The notes beneath the pieces were generated by a model. That model saw only the letters and a list, made by a program, of their open reading frames with translations, had not been told where the DNA came from and did no database searches. The position numbers and the translations under genes are program-made. DNA of 64,000 bases from Tetracentron sinense (Eukaryota; Streptophyta; Magnoliopsida; Trochodendrales; Trochodendraceae): NCBI GenBank assembly GCA_015143295.1, contig CM026568.1, forward strand, positions 30,822,441-30,886,440. The letters run 5' to 3'. This document shows positions 1 to 12,251 of this stretch, in pieces (position 1 is the stretch's first letter; every line of letters begins with the position of its first letter).

Positions 1-162
1 TAATTGTCGATAAATTTGTGAAAAATTATCAAACGGGCATGAAATATTCTAGGCTTAGGGGATGGGGGTTTGGGGGTGTACCCTCCAAATTATTATTTTT
101 TATGGCCAAATTCTTAGGCCAATTCGTCCATACATTTCATACATACCTTATGGGTATTGTTT

Positions 163-748
163 GTCCCTAAGTAACCAAATCGTGGAGCGGGAGCGGGAGC
201 GAGACCGTGAGAGCGTCAAATATCAATTTAGGATAGTGTTGAGAGCGCCTCCGGAGCGCCGGTATATATAATTGTAATATTTTTTTAAAAAAATAAAACA
301 AAGATATTTTTAAATTCCAAGAATTATTAGTGAATCTTAATCTTAATTAATAAGAATTAAAAGAACCTGTGAGTGCGATTGAATTCTCCGATTGAACTAA
401 GAGAGTTCAATTGCAATCAATCTCCAATTGAACTAAGAGAGTTCAAATGCAATTGGTGTGTGTGATCAGCAACGTAAAAGAGATGTCGTATTATGTGGCA
501 GAGTTGTCAAACAATAAATGCCTGAGTTGTACTCATGTAAGAGAAATTGTGGACATTAATGCTAGACTAGACTAGAGTCTTAAGACTAGACTTGGCAAAA
601 CCAATTGAAACCGCCGCTCTATTTTTTGAAATCGCCGCTCTTCAACATTTGAAACCACCCTCTTATGACGATTTCGCTCTCAAACCATGAGAGCGAGGTT
701 TGAGAGCGGGAGCGGTGAGGGTAATGGACGGTTTGGGTTACTAAGGAC
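163..748. repeat. Candidate inverted-repeat (MITE-like) element
   Basis: The left end (163-176, reading GTCCCTAAGTAACC) is the approximate reverse complement of the right end (736-748, reading GGTTACTAAGGAC). Just inside both ends lie runs of the word GAGCGGGAGCG. The two-ended structure with subterminal words resembles the hAT MITEs found elsewhere in the window. The interior is AT-rich and has no coding potential. I could not find a clean target-site duplication, so the boundaries are approximate and the family is a guess. Confidence 0.35.
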
Positions 749-3700
749 CTTATTTACGGGACAACTATTCCTTGCCCTATATCTATGCCTTGTTAAATAA
801 TATGATATAAAAATATATTTTATTGTCTAAATTTTAGGGCACGGTTGCCCCCCTTACCTCATGACTATCCCTACTAAATATTTAAATAATATAGTAATCA
901 TTTTTAGGGGGCAACTACGTACCCCCTCCTTGTCCATGGTCATGCCCAATTACACAATTAAACAACTTTTTTTTTAAAATGTATTTTTTTAAGTTCAGGG
1001 ACCTGCATGCCCCATTCCACAAAGTTGGAATCACAATCAATTGCGATCCAACTCTATCAAGTTCAATCGCATCCACAAGTATACATGTGTTTGCCCTTTT
1101 AACGCCCCTTAAATATGGTTAAGATTCACTAACCCTTAAGGTTCAACGATCCAACCTTAGTTTTTAGTAAAAAAATTTTAAAATATTAATTGTAAGAGTT
1201 AAAATGGTATTTTAGAGGGCTCTCTGAGTGTTATTGAACTCTCCCAAGTTCAATCGCAATTGGAATAATCCAGACTCCATTCCACATAGTTGTGCTTCTA
1301 AAGGGAATAAAAAAACTTTTTTTCCAAAAGTTTAGTGGTGACACGAGCCCCCACTGGCTCCGCCCCTGCCTACCACTCAACGGAATGCATGCATGCATGC
1401 TATCATCTTCTCCTTGATTAAACACCTTTTCACCCATTAACTATGGCTGAACCATCAATTTATCTGTAATTTCATTAAGAGCAATGATAGGCGTACACAT
1501 GAAATCATGGTCTAGCCTTAGGTTTGTAAATAGATTTCATGGGTACCTTAACTATTTCCCTTTCATTAATTAGGATTGTGTTTGGAAAGAAATCCGAAGC
1601 TTCTCTGTGTCCCATATACTCATGCGTTTGCATCTCATGTGTGGAGTTCCAAGGACTTTTTAAGTGAAAAGTTTTTATAAATCTCATTGAAATCAAAAAA
1701 GTTAAAATGGTCATTCATAAAAATAAAAAAAATTAACACCCATTAATTAAGCTAGGGATGAAAGGGTGGATTTGTAATGATTTACAAGTTAGTGAAGGAA
1801 TAATGCAAAATACAAAAGGCAAAGGGGAATTTACAAATAGTTGAAAAGATAGGGGGTTTTCAGAAGAAAAAAAACTTTTTCATTGAGGAAACACTTTGGC
1901 CTTGAGATTAAGAATTTCCTTTTTTGTCTTAGATCTCGAAAACATTTGTTGCATTCATTTTGTGACTGCTATGGGTATTTGTATAATTTTTTATTTTTTT
2001 TTGAGTAAGGGAGTTTTTTCTTGACTCGTAATCACCTCCGGTTGTTGCTGGCAGGTTCTCCCGCCATCAACAATCCCAAAGCAAAACATGCCCTTTCAGT
2101 TCAGGGATGAGATTTTGTCGCGGCCCAAAACTCCACCTAGGAGAATGTGAGATCTTGACACGTGACTTACTTAATAAACCATCCTGTTAGAAGCATTTAA
2201 AATATACTAAAATACGAACTTAAAAATTTATTCAATTAAATGCATCACTCTTAGACGGGGTTTTGGGGCACGACATGACCCAACCTTCGAAATCATCACT
2301 ATGAGAACAACGATGGCAAGGCTGACTGATCTGCGAATTGAGCGAGTGGGGTAAGCTTCCACTACTACACAACATGTACCACATTGAGATTTGAGAAAGA
2401 GAAAGGCCTTAGATGGTGGAGATAATGTGTTCTTTGAGGTTATAAATGGGCTTGGGTTACACACGTCTTCGTGCCCCTATTCTTCCTCTCCTTTTCACCG
2501 TGTTGGCCTCAAAGTTTTTTGTTGTCCCACTTGAATATTTATCTCAAATGATGGAACAATGCTACATTAGCAGCAATTTCATCCTTAGTTGAGGGTATTA
2601 ATTGATTTTTATTTTTTTTTAGAGGAAGCCCCTCTACATCTCTTACTTTGCTAACAATGAAATATGACATATTGCAGCTGATAAGAACTCTTGGTATAGT
2701 TTTTTGATTTATTATGATTTTTTTGGAGGGTAGTTTGCTTGAGAGATTTTTTTCAGTTCTAAGGATGGTTTTTTTTATCATCCTAAAAAATTGGTTTTTT
2801 TTATTATATGAGCATGAATTATTTTGGGTTGGAGGAAATTCTGCCAAATTTGCATTGCCTATCAACACACCATCTCTCTACCAAACATACACATCTCTCC
2901 TTGTGTCGCAAGCTACCCTTATGTACATTTAATCTATTTTTTATTTTTATTCATACCCGTGCATCGTATGGGGTATTTGCTAGTTTGTTATTATTTCAAT
3001 GGTAACTTGGTGATTCACGTATATTTATATATAAATATTATTGTAGTCATTCATGTGCAAGTTTATGTATTTAACATATTTTGTAGAAATATTTTTCTTT
3101 TGAGTTTCAGGCTCCACCAAGAGATAGGCCTTTTAGCGAGATGAGTTTGGTTTAGCCTCATGTGGACTGAATGTGTGTTAGCCTATGTGTGTTTAACCAT
3201 CTGGACATGTGAAACCATAATATCTTGTTCTCCTTTGGTCTCTTTCTCACTGTTCTTCGGTATAGGCACCTAATAAGGAGAAAGCTCCTTCTCCATCTTC
3301 TAATTCCATGAAAATTCAGGTGGTAAAGTTGTTTTTTTTTCTTTATAGGGTTTGACTTGCATGAATTAAGTATTTTACGTGCATTCTATGATTTTTTTAT
3401 TCATCAAACGAATACAAATTTAGTAATTGTATATAAAAAAAAATGTAATTGTATATAAAAAAAAAATTATACTATCTGAATTCGATAAGCTAATAAGACA
3501 AATCCATAAGTTATCCAAATTCGTATACATGAGTGGAAATCAAATATAAAAGGTATATGCTAGTATCCATCAGATAATGAATCTAATTTGGATAGTATGT
3601 ATTTCTACACTTTTTTGGTACAATTCTTTTACAGCCCTATGATTTATAGTTAGCAAGACAAATCATAAATAATAGGTTATCATACATATATACCTGTCAT

Positions 3701-4532
3701 TATCAGCAAAAATAAATAAAAAAATTGTACGAGTTTAACTGGGATCGGATTTGGTCTGGCCTTCGCCAGAACAAAACCCTCTGGTTCATTTGCATATCCC
3801 TTTAACTGCCCTTTTAACCCTCGTTAAAAAAGTCGAACTCTTGTTATTAAAAATACCAATTTTGCATGGTTGAATCCTAAGGGTTAGTGAAACTTAACCA
3901 CATTTTATGAGTGTCAAAAGGGACAAGTGTCAACCTATAGGTTGAGGGCAAGACAGTTTTGGTCTAGCGAGAGCTAGATGAAATTCATTGGGACTGAACT
4001 TAGCACTCCTCAAACTGAAAAAAAGAAAACTAGACCCAACCAAACACGGCCAGGCCCAATCCAGATCAACCAGAGGTGAGCCTAGAGTTGAGTAATGGGC
4101 CAGGTTGAGCAGCGGGCAGACTATTGTAATATTGTTGGGTTTGGGCTTAGGCTCGGATTGTGGCTTCTTCTCATTCATGCCAACCTTTTTGAGTTGCAAC
4201 CCGCCTAGCATTTGGCAGAGTTTGCTGGGGGAGAGTGTGAGTTACTGAGTTACATCTTTTTGAAAATTTCTTCTGTTTCATGATGCCTACCTTTCCTTCC
4301 AAACCTATCTTTGCAACAAAACACAAGTAAAACAGATTAAAATAGAATAAATTGAGGTTCTCTTCGAGGGGAACCAGATCCTCCTTACTTCAATGAAGTC
4401 CTATTTTTCCACGATAACCATCCCTTTGCCTTTGATAGCTTAATATAGATTACATGAGATTGGGAACCGGTTTACGAATAACTTCCTATTTACCAACTAC
4501 TCCCACTACTTGGACTCCTATTAACTAGCAAC
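749..4532. other. Gene-free AT-rich intergenic DNA
   Basis: No exon-like reading frame with recognisable protein similarity is visible on either strand. The stretch holds short homopolymer runs and a dispersed repeat present as two diverged inverted copies, about 1090-1215 (plus) and about 3800-3925 (minus). These share a block around the words GGTTAAG, TCACTAACCCTTA and GGTTCAA. The ATGCATGC run near 1385-1400 is a simple repeat. Confidence 0.5.
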
Positions 4533-5010
4533 TTTTTTTTTTTTTTTGGATAAGTAGATAACTGAATTAACTGACGGAAAGATTGACAACTGCACTAGCC
4601 TGCGAGAAACCTTATCCCCCTCTAGAGGTTGCCGCAAACTAACATTCAAAGCCCGTTGGGCCAAATCATGGGCCATCAAATTTGTTTCCCTAAACACAAA
4701 CGAGAAGGATATCTCTTCACACTAACAAAATAGGATTGGCTTCGCCATGAGCTGTGGTAGCTATATCATTAATGGCCTCCACCAACCCCTTGGAATCCGA
4801 CTCCACTATTGTCCGAGCCCAACCATTTACCATTTCGAATGACCATGAGAACACCTTCCCTTAGAGCTTCTGCCTCAGCTGTACAAGATGTCCCTCCCAA
4901 CAGCGCCTTGCACTATTGTCCAAGAATCAGTCCATTGCGGTTCCTAGCCACCGCACCTACGCCCGCTGCAATACCACCAGGGAGCGCAAAGCATGACACC
5001 TACTACTTAG
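4533..5010 (-). mobile_element. LINE (L1-type) 3' fragment with RNase H-like domain
   Basis: Read on the minus strand, the segment encodes pieces of the RNase H-like domain found at the 3' end of many plant L1 LINEs. One piece is GGIAAGVGAVARNRNGLIL, followed by a TAEAEALREGVLM-like helix and a VESDSKGLVEAIND-like block. The pieces are split between frames and carry stops, so it is a dead copy. A run of 15 T at 4533-4547 on the plus strand is the poly(A) tail of the minus-oriented element. The 5' part (reverse transcriptase) is absent, as usual for 5'-truncated LINE insertions. Confidence 0.7.
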
Positions 5011-6382
5011 GACTCTTTTAACTTTTTAACAATTACCTTTGACACATTTCTACATAATGTTTTCTACCCAACTCTCATGAAAAGAGATCATGTATACACA
5101 AGTTTATTCATCTCGCCTTGTGTAGTGCTCTTCGCCCACGTTGAGGAAGAGAAGAGAATCTTACAATCTAATACAACATGGGGTGAGTCCATTCTAGGTT
5201 TTCTGTGCAGATTTTGATTTTATACATCTTTACATACCCGCGTCTAACGGGATAATTCTGTATTGACTTCGATTTCTAGGGGCTTGAAAGATGATTGATT
5301 TCTCTAAATGTGATGAATGATTTGGATCTGCTTGTTTAGTTCATTTGAATTGACTAAAATTTATATGGTCATTAAGGTGTTCATTTGGTAGAACTTTAGG
5401 GTTTAAGGTTCTAAAACTTTCATTGTTTCATATCTATTCTATTCTTTTGTTTAATGTCTAAAATTTTATTGTTACATAGGGTATAAAAGTTTCACAATTA
5501 TGAAACTTTTTAAGTTCCATCCAAAAAAAACCCCCAACATGTGGAACTTAATTAAAATGAAGCCCGATAAAAACGACACTCCACGACTCAACCACCTTCC
5601 ATTCTTCAAATAGAACACAAGAGTTCTCACAGAAAACCAATGAAGCTCCGATCAGGTATATTCTCGAACTCATTTTTTTTCATCCTCATCATCATTTTCC
5701 AACCAAGCTCTGACGGAAAACCGACCAAAAATTTTGATTTAGGGATTTTTTTATTTTTATTTTTGGCAATCGGGATGAAGCCACCGAAATCATCGGAATG
5801 GGTTTTTTTTTTTCTTCTTCTTCTTTTCCAACCAAGCTCCGAACAATATATAGGTTTTCGATTCCTACTCTGCTACTCATATTTTTTCTCCTCCAGCCTT
5901 TGTTTTCTTATTGGGTTTCCTCACCCTTCCCTTGCTTCTCCTATACTTCTTATTGCTTGGTGTTCTACTGTTCTTGCTTGTTCTGATTTTCCTGTAAGTC
6001 CACCTCTCTGAAATCTGGGTATTAGCCTTGGATGATAGGCACCACACAAACATAAACTCCAAGTGTTTGTGGTAATGTCAAAGAGAGCAATGGTTCTTGT
6101 GTAATTGTTTTAGGTGGTGCTAGTGTAATTGTTTTAAGTATTTTTAAATTCATAGGTATTTTTTTAAAGTTCAAATTTAAGAACTTGTAGATGCCCGATG
6201 ATTTGTGGATGCCCCATTGCCCACCTCGGGCATCCACCAGAGGTAATCTGAAGCCTTGATTTATAAGGTGAGTGTGCTCTTGAAAGTTGAAACGACTCCA
6301 GATGTGCGATTATTGGTCTCAAGAGGACGATACTATTGAGTTGGTTCAATATTAATTATTTAGCTTATGTAATTAGGAGATG
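5011..6382. other. Gene-free intergenic DNA
   Basis: There is a 123-codon open frame at 5640-6011 (plus) and shorter ones on both strands. It is rich in Phe, Leu and Ser because it runs through T-rich tracts, contains a diverged internal duplication around the phrase FQPSS, and resembles no family I know. I do not call it a gene. Confidence 0.45.
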
Positions 6383-6391
6383 CTAACTAAT

Positions 6392-7549
6392 GAGACTGTT
6401 TTGTGTGTGCAACTCTCCACACAGATCTTGTGTGCCCCCATACCAATAGGCGTCATGTGTCCCTAACACATCTCAACCATACTTGTGAGATTTACGCCGT
6501 TCACCTCCGTCTACCTCGTTTATAACACGTCCAAAAGGAAATATATTTATTTAGATACATCAACTGGACCAAACTAGAAGGTTTCAAATTCTTCTCTCTT
6601 CCCCTCTTTCTTCTGTCTTCCCGTCCCTTAATGAAAGGTTTCGTTAGATCAAACTCTTGTTCCTGGCAGGGTTTAGTTAGTTTTATCTCTGTAATAGTGA
6701 TAGATTTGATTTTTGAGACCTCATCTGCCTCCTTCTCCATGGAACTGTAGTTGTTTTTCTCATTATGTTGACTCACATACCATTGAATCAAATCCCTCTA
6801 CCTCATTCCAGGTAACCCAGTATACAAAATTAAAAAAAAATGAAAGAGCATACAAATTAAAAGATCTTACATTTCCCACCTCCAAGAAGATTGAGGGCAG
6901 GATTGTGACGTCCAAACAGTCTATTTATTTGAGAGGAGACTGAATTTAATTTTTTCTTCATCAAAAATGAGACAGATTTGTGCTTTGGGACATTATTTGC
7001 AAATGTTTTCATTATGTTGTTCAAAAGTTTCTCAGGCATTCTTCCTTTACCTTTGAAAACCCATGAAAATCCATGCTCAGACAATGAACTCAACTTTGCA
7101 CCTTATTCCATGGTTTGCTAAAGTATCTCAAAGTATGAGTATAGAAGGGGCAAGTGTGCCCTTTTATGGTTGGTTTGCTACCAAGTTCAATCGCAAAAGG
7201 AGCTCAGGGTTTTCCAAGGCAAATCATTGCTAGTGTTAATTTGCTTCTCAAAATTTGCATTCACCCTGGAAAACTAAATTGAATGGAAGTAGAAGAGGAA
7301 AGGAGAGAAGAAAGAGAAGAGGAAAAGAGAGAAGAAAGACACGAAGAGAGAGAAGAAGAAGAATTATAAACCTTTTAGTTTTGTCTCAGTTTCCTTTGGA
7401 TGTGTTATAAACGAGGTGGATGGAGGTGAACGGCGTTAATCTCACGAGTATGGTTGAGATGTTTTAGGGACACATGGCGCCTATTGGTATGGGAGCACAC
7501 AAGATCTATGTGTAGTCTGTGTGTAGGGTTGCACACACAAAACGGTCTC
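6392..7549. mobile_element. Mutator-like non-autonomous element (MULE MITE) with 9-bp TSD
   Basis: Long terminal inverted repeats are visible at 6392-6540 (left, starting GAGACTGTTTTGTGTGTGC) and 7391-7549 (right, ending CACAAAACGGTCTC). They match over about 150 bp and more weakly further in, to about 6615 and 7310. The element is flanked by a perfect 9-bp direct repeat, CTAACTAAT, at 6383-6391 and 7550-7558. Long inverted repeats plus a 9-bp duplication are the hallmark of Mutator-like elements. No transposase is present, so it must be moved in trans. The interior (about 6620-7310) has no sequence I recognise. A 78-codon open frame on the minus strand (6857-7093) could be captured host sequence, but this is unproven. 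Confidence 0.85.
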
Positions 7550-7585
7550 CTAACTAATACAAGATCGGCTATGGTTATTCTGTTT

Positions 7586-7725
7586 TTTTGTTTTTTTTTT
7601 TGGTAATCAGCTATATCATTTATCTATCTATGTCAGGAGTTAGGGTGTTAGGTGGGTTAGAACTCAAAGGTGGGCACTCCTCCCCAAAGGGAGATACACT
7701 ACCACTGGGACAAACCCAGGTGTGC
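7586..7725 (-). mobile_element. tRNA-derived SINE, complete, with 11-bp TSD
   Basis: On the minus strand the element starts near 7725 with a tRNA-like head. The A-box-like stretch reads GTCCCAGTGGTAGTG and the B-box-like stretch reads TTTGAGTTCTAACCC. It ends in an A-rich tail, seen as T runs at 7586-7602 on the plus strand. It is bounded by a perfect 11-bp direct repeat, TTATTCTGTTT, at 7575-7585 and 7726-7736. Pol III promoter boxes, a short length and a poly(A) tail with a target duplication define a SINE. The family is distinct from the SINE at 56193-56406. Confidence 0.75.
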
Positions 7726-7822
7726 TTATTCTGTTTGTGTCAATACAAGCGACCTTTCTTCCAATATATTTATCATCTTTAGGTATATTGTCCTTAAGTT
7801 CGGCAGCCACGAGGCAACCAAG

Positions 7823-8010
7823 CAGTGTTGTCAAAATCGAACCGGACCGACTGGGCGAACCGGCCCCCTCGCTGGTTCCCAAAACCCTCAAAACGCAGAA
7901 TTATTTGAGAATCGCCAGAACTGGTCTGAACTGGCCAGAACCGGTGGTAGAACCGATTGGGAACCGGTCAAAACTAGCCAGAACCGGTGGTACAACTGTC
8001 CATTTTTCGT
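7823..8010 (+). repeat. hAT-type terminal fragment with ACCGGTT words
   Basis: The segment begins CAGTGTTGTCAAAATCGAAC, typical of a plant hAT terminus, and continues with many copies of the words AACCGG and CCAGAACCGGT. These repeated subterminal words resemble hAT transposase binding arrays. No matching opposite terminus or 8-bp duplication was found, so it is probably one end of a degraded element. Confidence 0.45.
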
Positions 8011-9105
8011 CATTTCTAAACCTTTGTTTTGATCCATAGATCGAGTATTGTGGGACCCATCAAACAAATGATCCATCTCTACTATGTGCTGCACTGGCAC
8101 ATGTTCCCCAACTCCAATCTATAAAGTCCTTAAGACTATTGATTAACCATGAAAAAACCCTAGATCCTTTTCAGACTTTCAGTTGCAGCTCTCTACTTCT
8201 TGTATACCAGTGGAACTGACTGATGAGAGATTCATCTCCGATATCACATGTGCAAATTGAAGGTTTATAATCGAAACTATGTTCATTTTGATTAATGGGT
8301 ATTCATTGGTCTTGTTTTTTTTCATTTCTAGGTATGATGTTTGATCTATATTCCCCATTTGGTAGTGGTGCTTGGACTGCACACCACCTGTTGGTGGATA
8401 ATAGTGAGCAACCTTATCATTTCTTTGAGCTTTTAGTGTATATATATGTCTATTGAACCATTGTTACCTTTACTTTTTTATTTATGAGGGCAATGTTGTT
8501 GCTCAGGAAGTTAGAATCTGAGTTCCATTTTTGTATTTTTATTTTCTGTGGATGAATTAATGAACTAGGAATTACTTGGATGTGTAGCTACCAATGGATT
8601 CATAGTGATAGGTAAATTTGTGAATTGTGTTGGGACTTTGGAGCAAAAGCGATTTTATGAAATCGGTAGCAAGAAGCGGAAGGGGAAAAGAACATTAGTT
8701 ATATACTTCAAAGTACCCATCAATCTATAAGAAGATAAAGAATTTCGTTGGAGGTTTGGCTTAAGTGTTGAAGAGTGGCAGTGTGCTTCTGCTTCATACC
8801 TAATGAGAGACTAAAAGTTTGTCTATCTCTGCCTTTAGCAGTTTGGCATCGTTGACCCTGAGACTTACCCCATCCCCCCGCCCCAACACCTCTATCTATA
8901 GGAGTTTTTTTTGTAGAATTGTAGTACTATGAAGTTTTAGGGTAGTAATTTTTTTTTTTTGAACTGTAGATGATTTGCTAACTGAATCCATCTAGCTTAA
9001 CTGTAGATGATTTGCCGACTGAATCCATATGGGAATGCAGTACTGCTCTTTCAACTATTACTAAAACAACTTATGACAACCACATTGTCTTTTTGTTCGA
9101 CTTCT
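8011..9105. other. Non-coding DNA upstream of the LINE; possible distant 5' UTR exon
   Basis: No protein-coding exon is visible. A telo-box, AAACCCTAG, lies at 8155-8163. This element is common near transcription starts of plant translation genes. Together with the splice-acceptor-like TTTTTGCAG just before 12090, it allows, but does not prove, a first non-coding exon of the L12 gene here. Confidence 0.25.
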
Positions 9106-10850
9106 CAGGAGGGTTTGGCTGCTGCTAGATCTTAAAATTGCTTATTCCTAGCAGCACATCCCGATCTCCTGTAGATTGGAATTTTTTAGATTACTTGTTG
9201 GGCAGAATGGGGTTTGTCAGTTGATGGAGAGAATGGATTAGGGCCTGTATATCCTCGGTCTCGTTCTCAGTGATGGTGAATGGATCTCCGATGGACATTT
9301 TGTGGCTCAAGAGATCCTCGTCAAGGTTGCCCTCTTTCTCCCTTTTTGTTCATAGTGGTAGTAGTCTTTTAGCAAAATGACGATGAAATCTGAAGAATTA
9401 GGATATTTGAAGGTTTTCCAAGTAGGGGGCGGAGTCAGTCATATTCAGTACACAGTTGACACTTTAGTGTTTGTAGATGCCTTCTTGGAGCAGGTAGTGA
9501 TTGTTAGAGCGGTTTTGAGATGTTTTGAGGCAGCATCAGGTCTTCGTGTAAATTTATCTAAAAGTACCATCGTTGGATTGGGGGAGGTGCCAAATGAGTT
9601 ATTAGCAGATTATGCTAGAATTCGAGGATGTAGAGCAGGACATCTTCCTGTAATGTACTTAGGCATGCCCCTTGGTTTGAGATCCATTGCAAAAGGGATC
9701 TGGGACCTGTTGATTGAGAGAGTTGAGACGAGGATAACTGGTTAGAAGAAAAGAATCTAATCTTTAGGTGGGAGGATGACCCTGATAAAGAGTGTTATGA
9801 CTAGTCTTCCTGTATTCTATACGTCCATTTTCAAGATGCTGCCTCCATAGCCAAATTTCTTGGAAAACTCCAGAAGGATTTTTTATGGGGAGGAAGAGGA
9901 GATAGCAGAAGATTTCATCTAGTAAAGTGGGATTGGGTATGCAAACTTAAAGAATATGGGGGGTTTAGGGTTGAGGAGATTACGGTGCATGAACGAAGCA
10001 TTGTTGTGACGTTTTAATACCAAAAATAGAGCTTTTTGGAGGTCCCTGATTAGAGCAAAATTCGAGACACGTTTCCAAGTATGTATTCTCCTCTTATGGT
10101 ATGATTTTATGGAAAGGGATTAAGAAGGTATAAGAGGATTTCATGGAGCAAACCATATGCATAGTTGGAAATGGCAACATTGTCCACTTTTAGGAAGATG
10201 ACTGGAGTGTGGCTGGTCGACTTTGTGAGATATGCCCAAGCTTGTACAGGTTAATTCCAAGGGAAGGCATCCTTGTTTGTGATATGTTTGAAAGGTGGAA
10301 TGGTAACGTCGTGTAGTGCTCGAGCTTCCGTCGAAATATTAGGGAGGGAGATTCCCGAATGTTTGCAGCTGCTAGAGAAGCTTAAAGACAATCCGGCTTT
10401 GGTGAGATGCCAAAATTCTGGAAGATTTGGAGGTCAGATATCCCCCCCTCCCCGAAGCTTCAAGTGATTGCATGGTCAATGATTTTGACTGTGGATCACA
10501 TAAAAGTAGCCATCTCCCTAACATTTAACAGGTGTTATATGTGTAAGATGGCGAAGGAAGATGCCAACATCTTCTTTCACTGGCCTAGCTCATATCAAAC
10601 TTCATCTCCCTTTTTCGAATTTCCACTGTGTCGCAAAAGGAAATTAGCAACATGTTCCTCAATTGGCTTGAAAGAGTTTTCAGTAGCAGAGGCAATCATT
10701 TTTGGGACATGCTGTCTTTTGTTATAGTTTGGGCCTTGGGGCATTTGGAGGGAGAGGAACAAAGGAGTTTTTGATGGGACCAAATCCTCCCAAGCTTTAC
10801 GCCTTATTTGGTGGGTATCTCCGAAATTGGGTGGGGGTCTCTAAGGACTT
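9106..10850 (+). mobile_element. LINE (L1-type) reverse transcriptase fragment, degenerate
   Basis: Plus-strand pieces match the second half of plant L1 reverse transcriptases in the expected order. They include a SGHFVAQEILVK-like block (about 9290-9330), FQVGGGVSHIQYTVDTLVF, then LRVNLSKSTIVGLG and PVMYLGMPLG (9377-9745), and a GGRMTLIKSVMTSLPVFY block. Near the end come a zinc-finger-like region and IWRERNKGVFDG (about 10750). The catalytic YADD box reads YTVD and several stops and frame changes intervene, so it is inactive. It lies upstream of the mitochondrial L12 gene. Confidence 0.8.
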
Positions 10851-11428
10851 TTTTTTGGGGGGGGGGGGGTTATAAATCAGTGTTTACAATCTGGTTGCTA
10901 AGCATATGATGAAAAGGAGTTAAAATGATACCGCTACCAATACCAACACAAAATTTATGACATTGTTTTTCTTTAACAAAAATATATATATCTCACGTCT
11001 CTTTAAAGAGGATATTGGATATGAATGACATTTAATTTTGAAATGATTAATCCCAAATTAGCATCTTTGTAATTCAGGTGTCAAGTTATCCTAAAAGAAA
11101 CGGGTTTAGTTCTAAGAACTATCATAAAACAATGATTGATTATGTTGAATAGAACTGAAATTTTTGACACTGGTTTGTTTTTATCTGGATGTTCCAGTAG
11201 TTAAAATTATTCTTTAACCTCTTTCCTTTATTTTTCAATGAGGATCCAAAGGTGTTTCTTTCTCGTTACCTTTCTAGCGTGTGCACTTATGTATGAAAAA
11301 TATGCTTACTAGCAAAATTTAATTCTACTGCATCATTTTCTCTATCTTCCTAGTCATGTTGTTTTAATGATAATTGAGCTATATTACGAACCCTGAATTT
11401 GGTTTTTTTTTTATAAATTAGTTCTTAC
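10851..11428. other. Non-coding AT-rich DNA
   Basis: Apart from a G-rich homopolymer just after the LINE (about 10855-10870), nothing recognisable is seen. No open frame longer than background. Confidence 0.5.
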
Positions 11429-11816
11429 CATAGTTACCAGATCGAAAAGCGAAAACGAGAAGCGGATAGTGAGGTTCAAAAAATCCTTAAGAAATGAGAA
11501 TTGAGAAGCGAGAAATGAGAAATGAGAAATGAGATATAGGTGCCTCATTCGTATTATATCCGTATGGGTTATCATACCTTAGATTTATCTTAGATGTGAT
11601 ATTTGTGGAGAAGTGGGTGTCTTAGGTTTCAACCCAACAATACTTGCTCAGAGAGCCTGTACCTTAGGTTGTAGACTTGGCCACTTGGGTCATCCCATCA
11701 CTTCCCACGTGCATAGCCTTACTTTGACTACTCAATGAGATGTGATGGAAGCGAGTCTAGGAAACGATCTTCCTAAGGGAGCAACCCATCCTGTACATAA
11801 CTTCCCTGCAACTATG
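11429..11816 (+). mobile_element. hAT MITE, GAAGCGAG family, copy 1, with 8-bp TSD
   Basis: The ends are CATAGTTACC (left) and GCAACTATG (right). The perfect 8-bp duplication GTTCTTAC lies at 11421-11428 and 11817-11824. Internally it repeats GAGAAGCG and GAGAAATGAG words. The same family occurs at 23631-24075 and, inverted, at 54857-55272. The 8-bp duplication and CA...TG ends place it in the hAT superfamily. There is no coding capacity. Confidence 0.8.
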
Positions 11817-12251
11817 GTTCTTACTACTGGAGAGCCTAAGCAAATCATATTGTATTTGTTTCCGCATTAAATGGTCAAAACCCGAGACTGTTTACATCAT
11901 GGGGTACAAGAAAAACTTAAAACAGCCTCCATGTGTCTTTTTTGTAATATAAGATTATCCCTTTAGGCATGTAAGGCTTGATACCGTAAGTATTAATTAA
12001 AATGACTCTTTTACAGCAAAAGGGAAAATGATTACTTTTGTTTCTTCTAGTTGAAGAGGTTGACATAAAGCTTTAATTCTTTTTGCAGGTAAGAGTGTTC
12101 TAAGTAGACCCCTTGATAGTTAAAATCATCAGGCGAAAAGAACAACTACAGCCTTCCTTTTCACTCACTGCTGTAGGTAGGTGGTTAAAACGAAATCCTC
12201 CGAACAGCCATTTTCATCTCATAGTCCTTGCATTCACCTGTCCACGAAACC

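Noticed and set aside
5640-6011. 123-codon open frame with many Phe and Leu
   Set aside because: Composition follows T-rich tracts, no recognisable domain, and no splice or promoter context. Not called.
9377-9745. 122-codon frame as a stand-alone gene
   Set aside because: It is the reverse-transcriptase part of a LINE with YTVD in place of the catalytic YADD.
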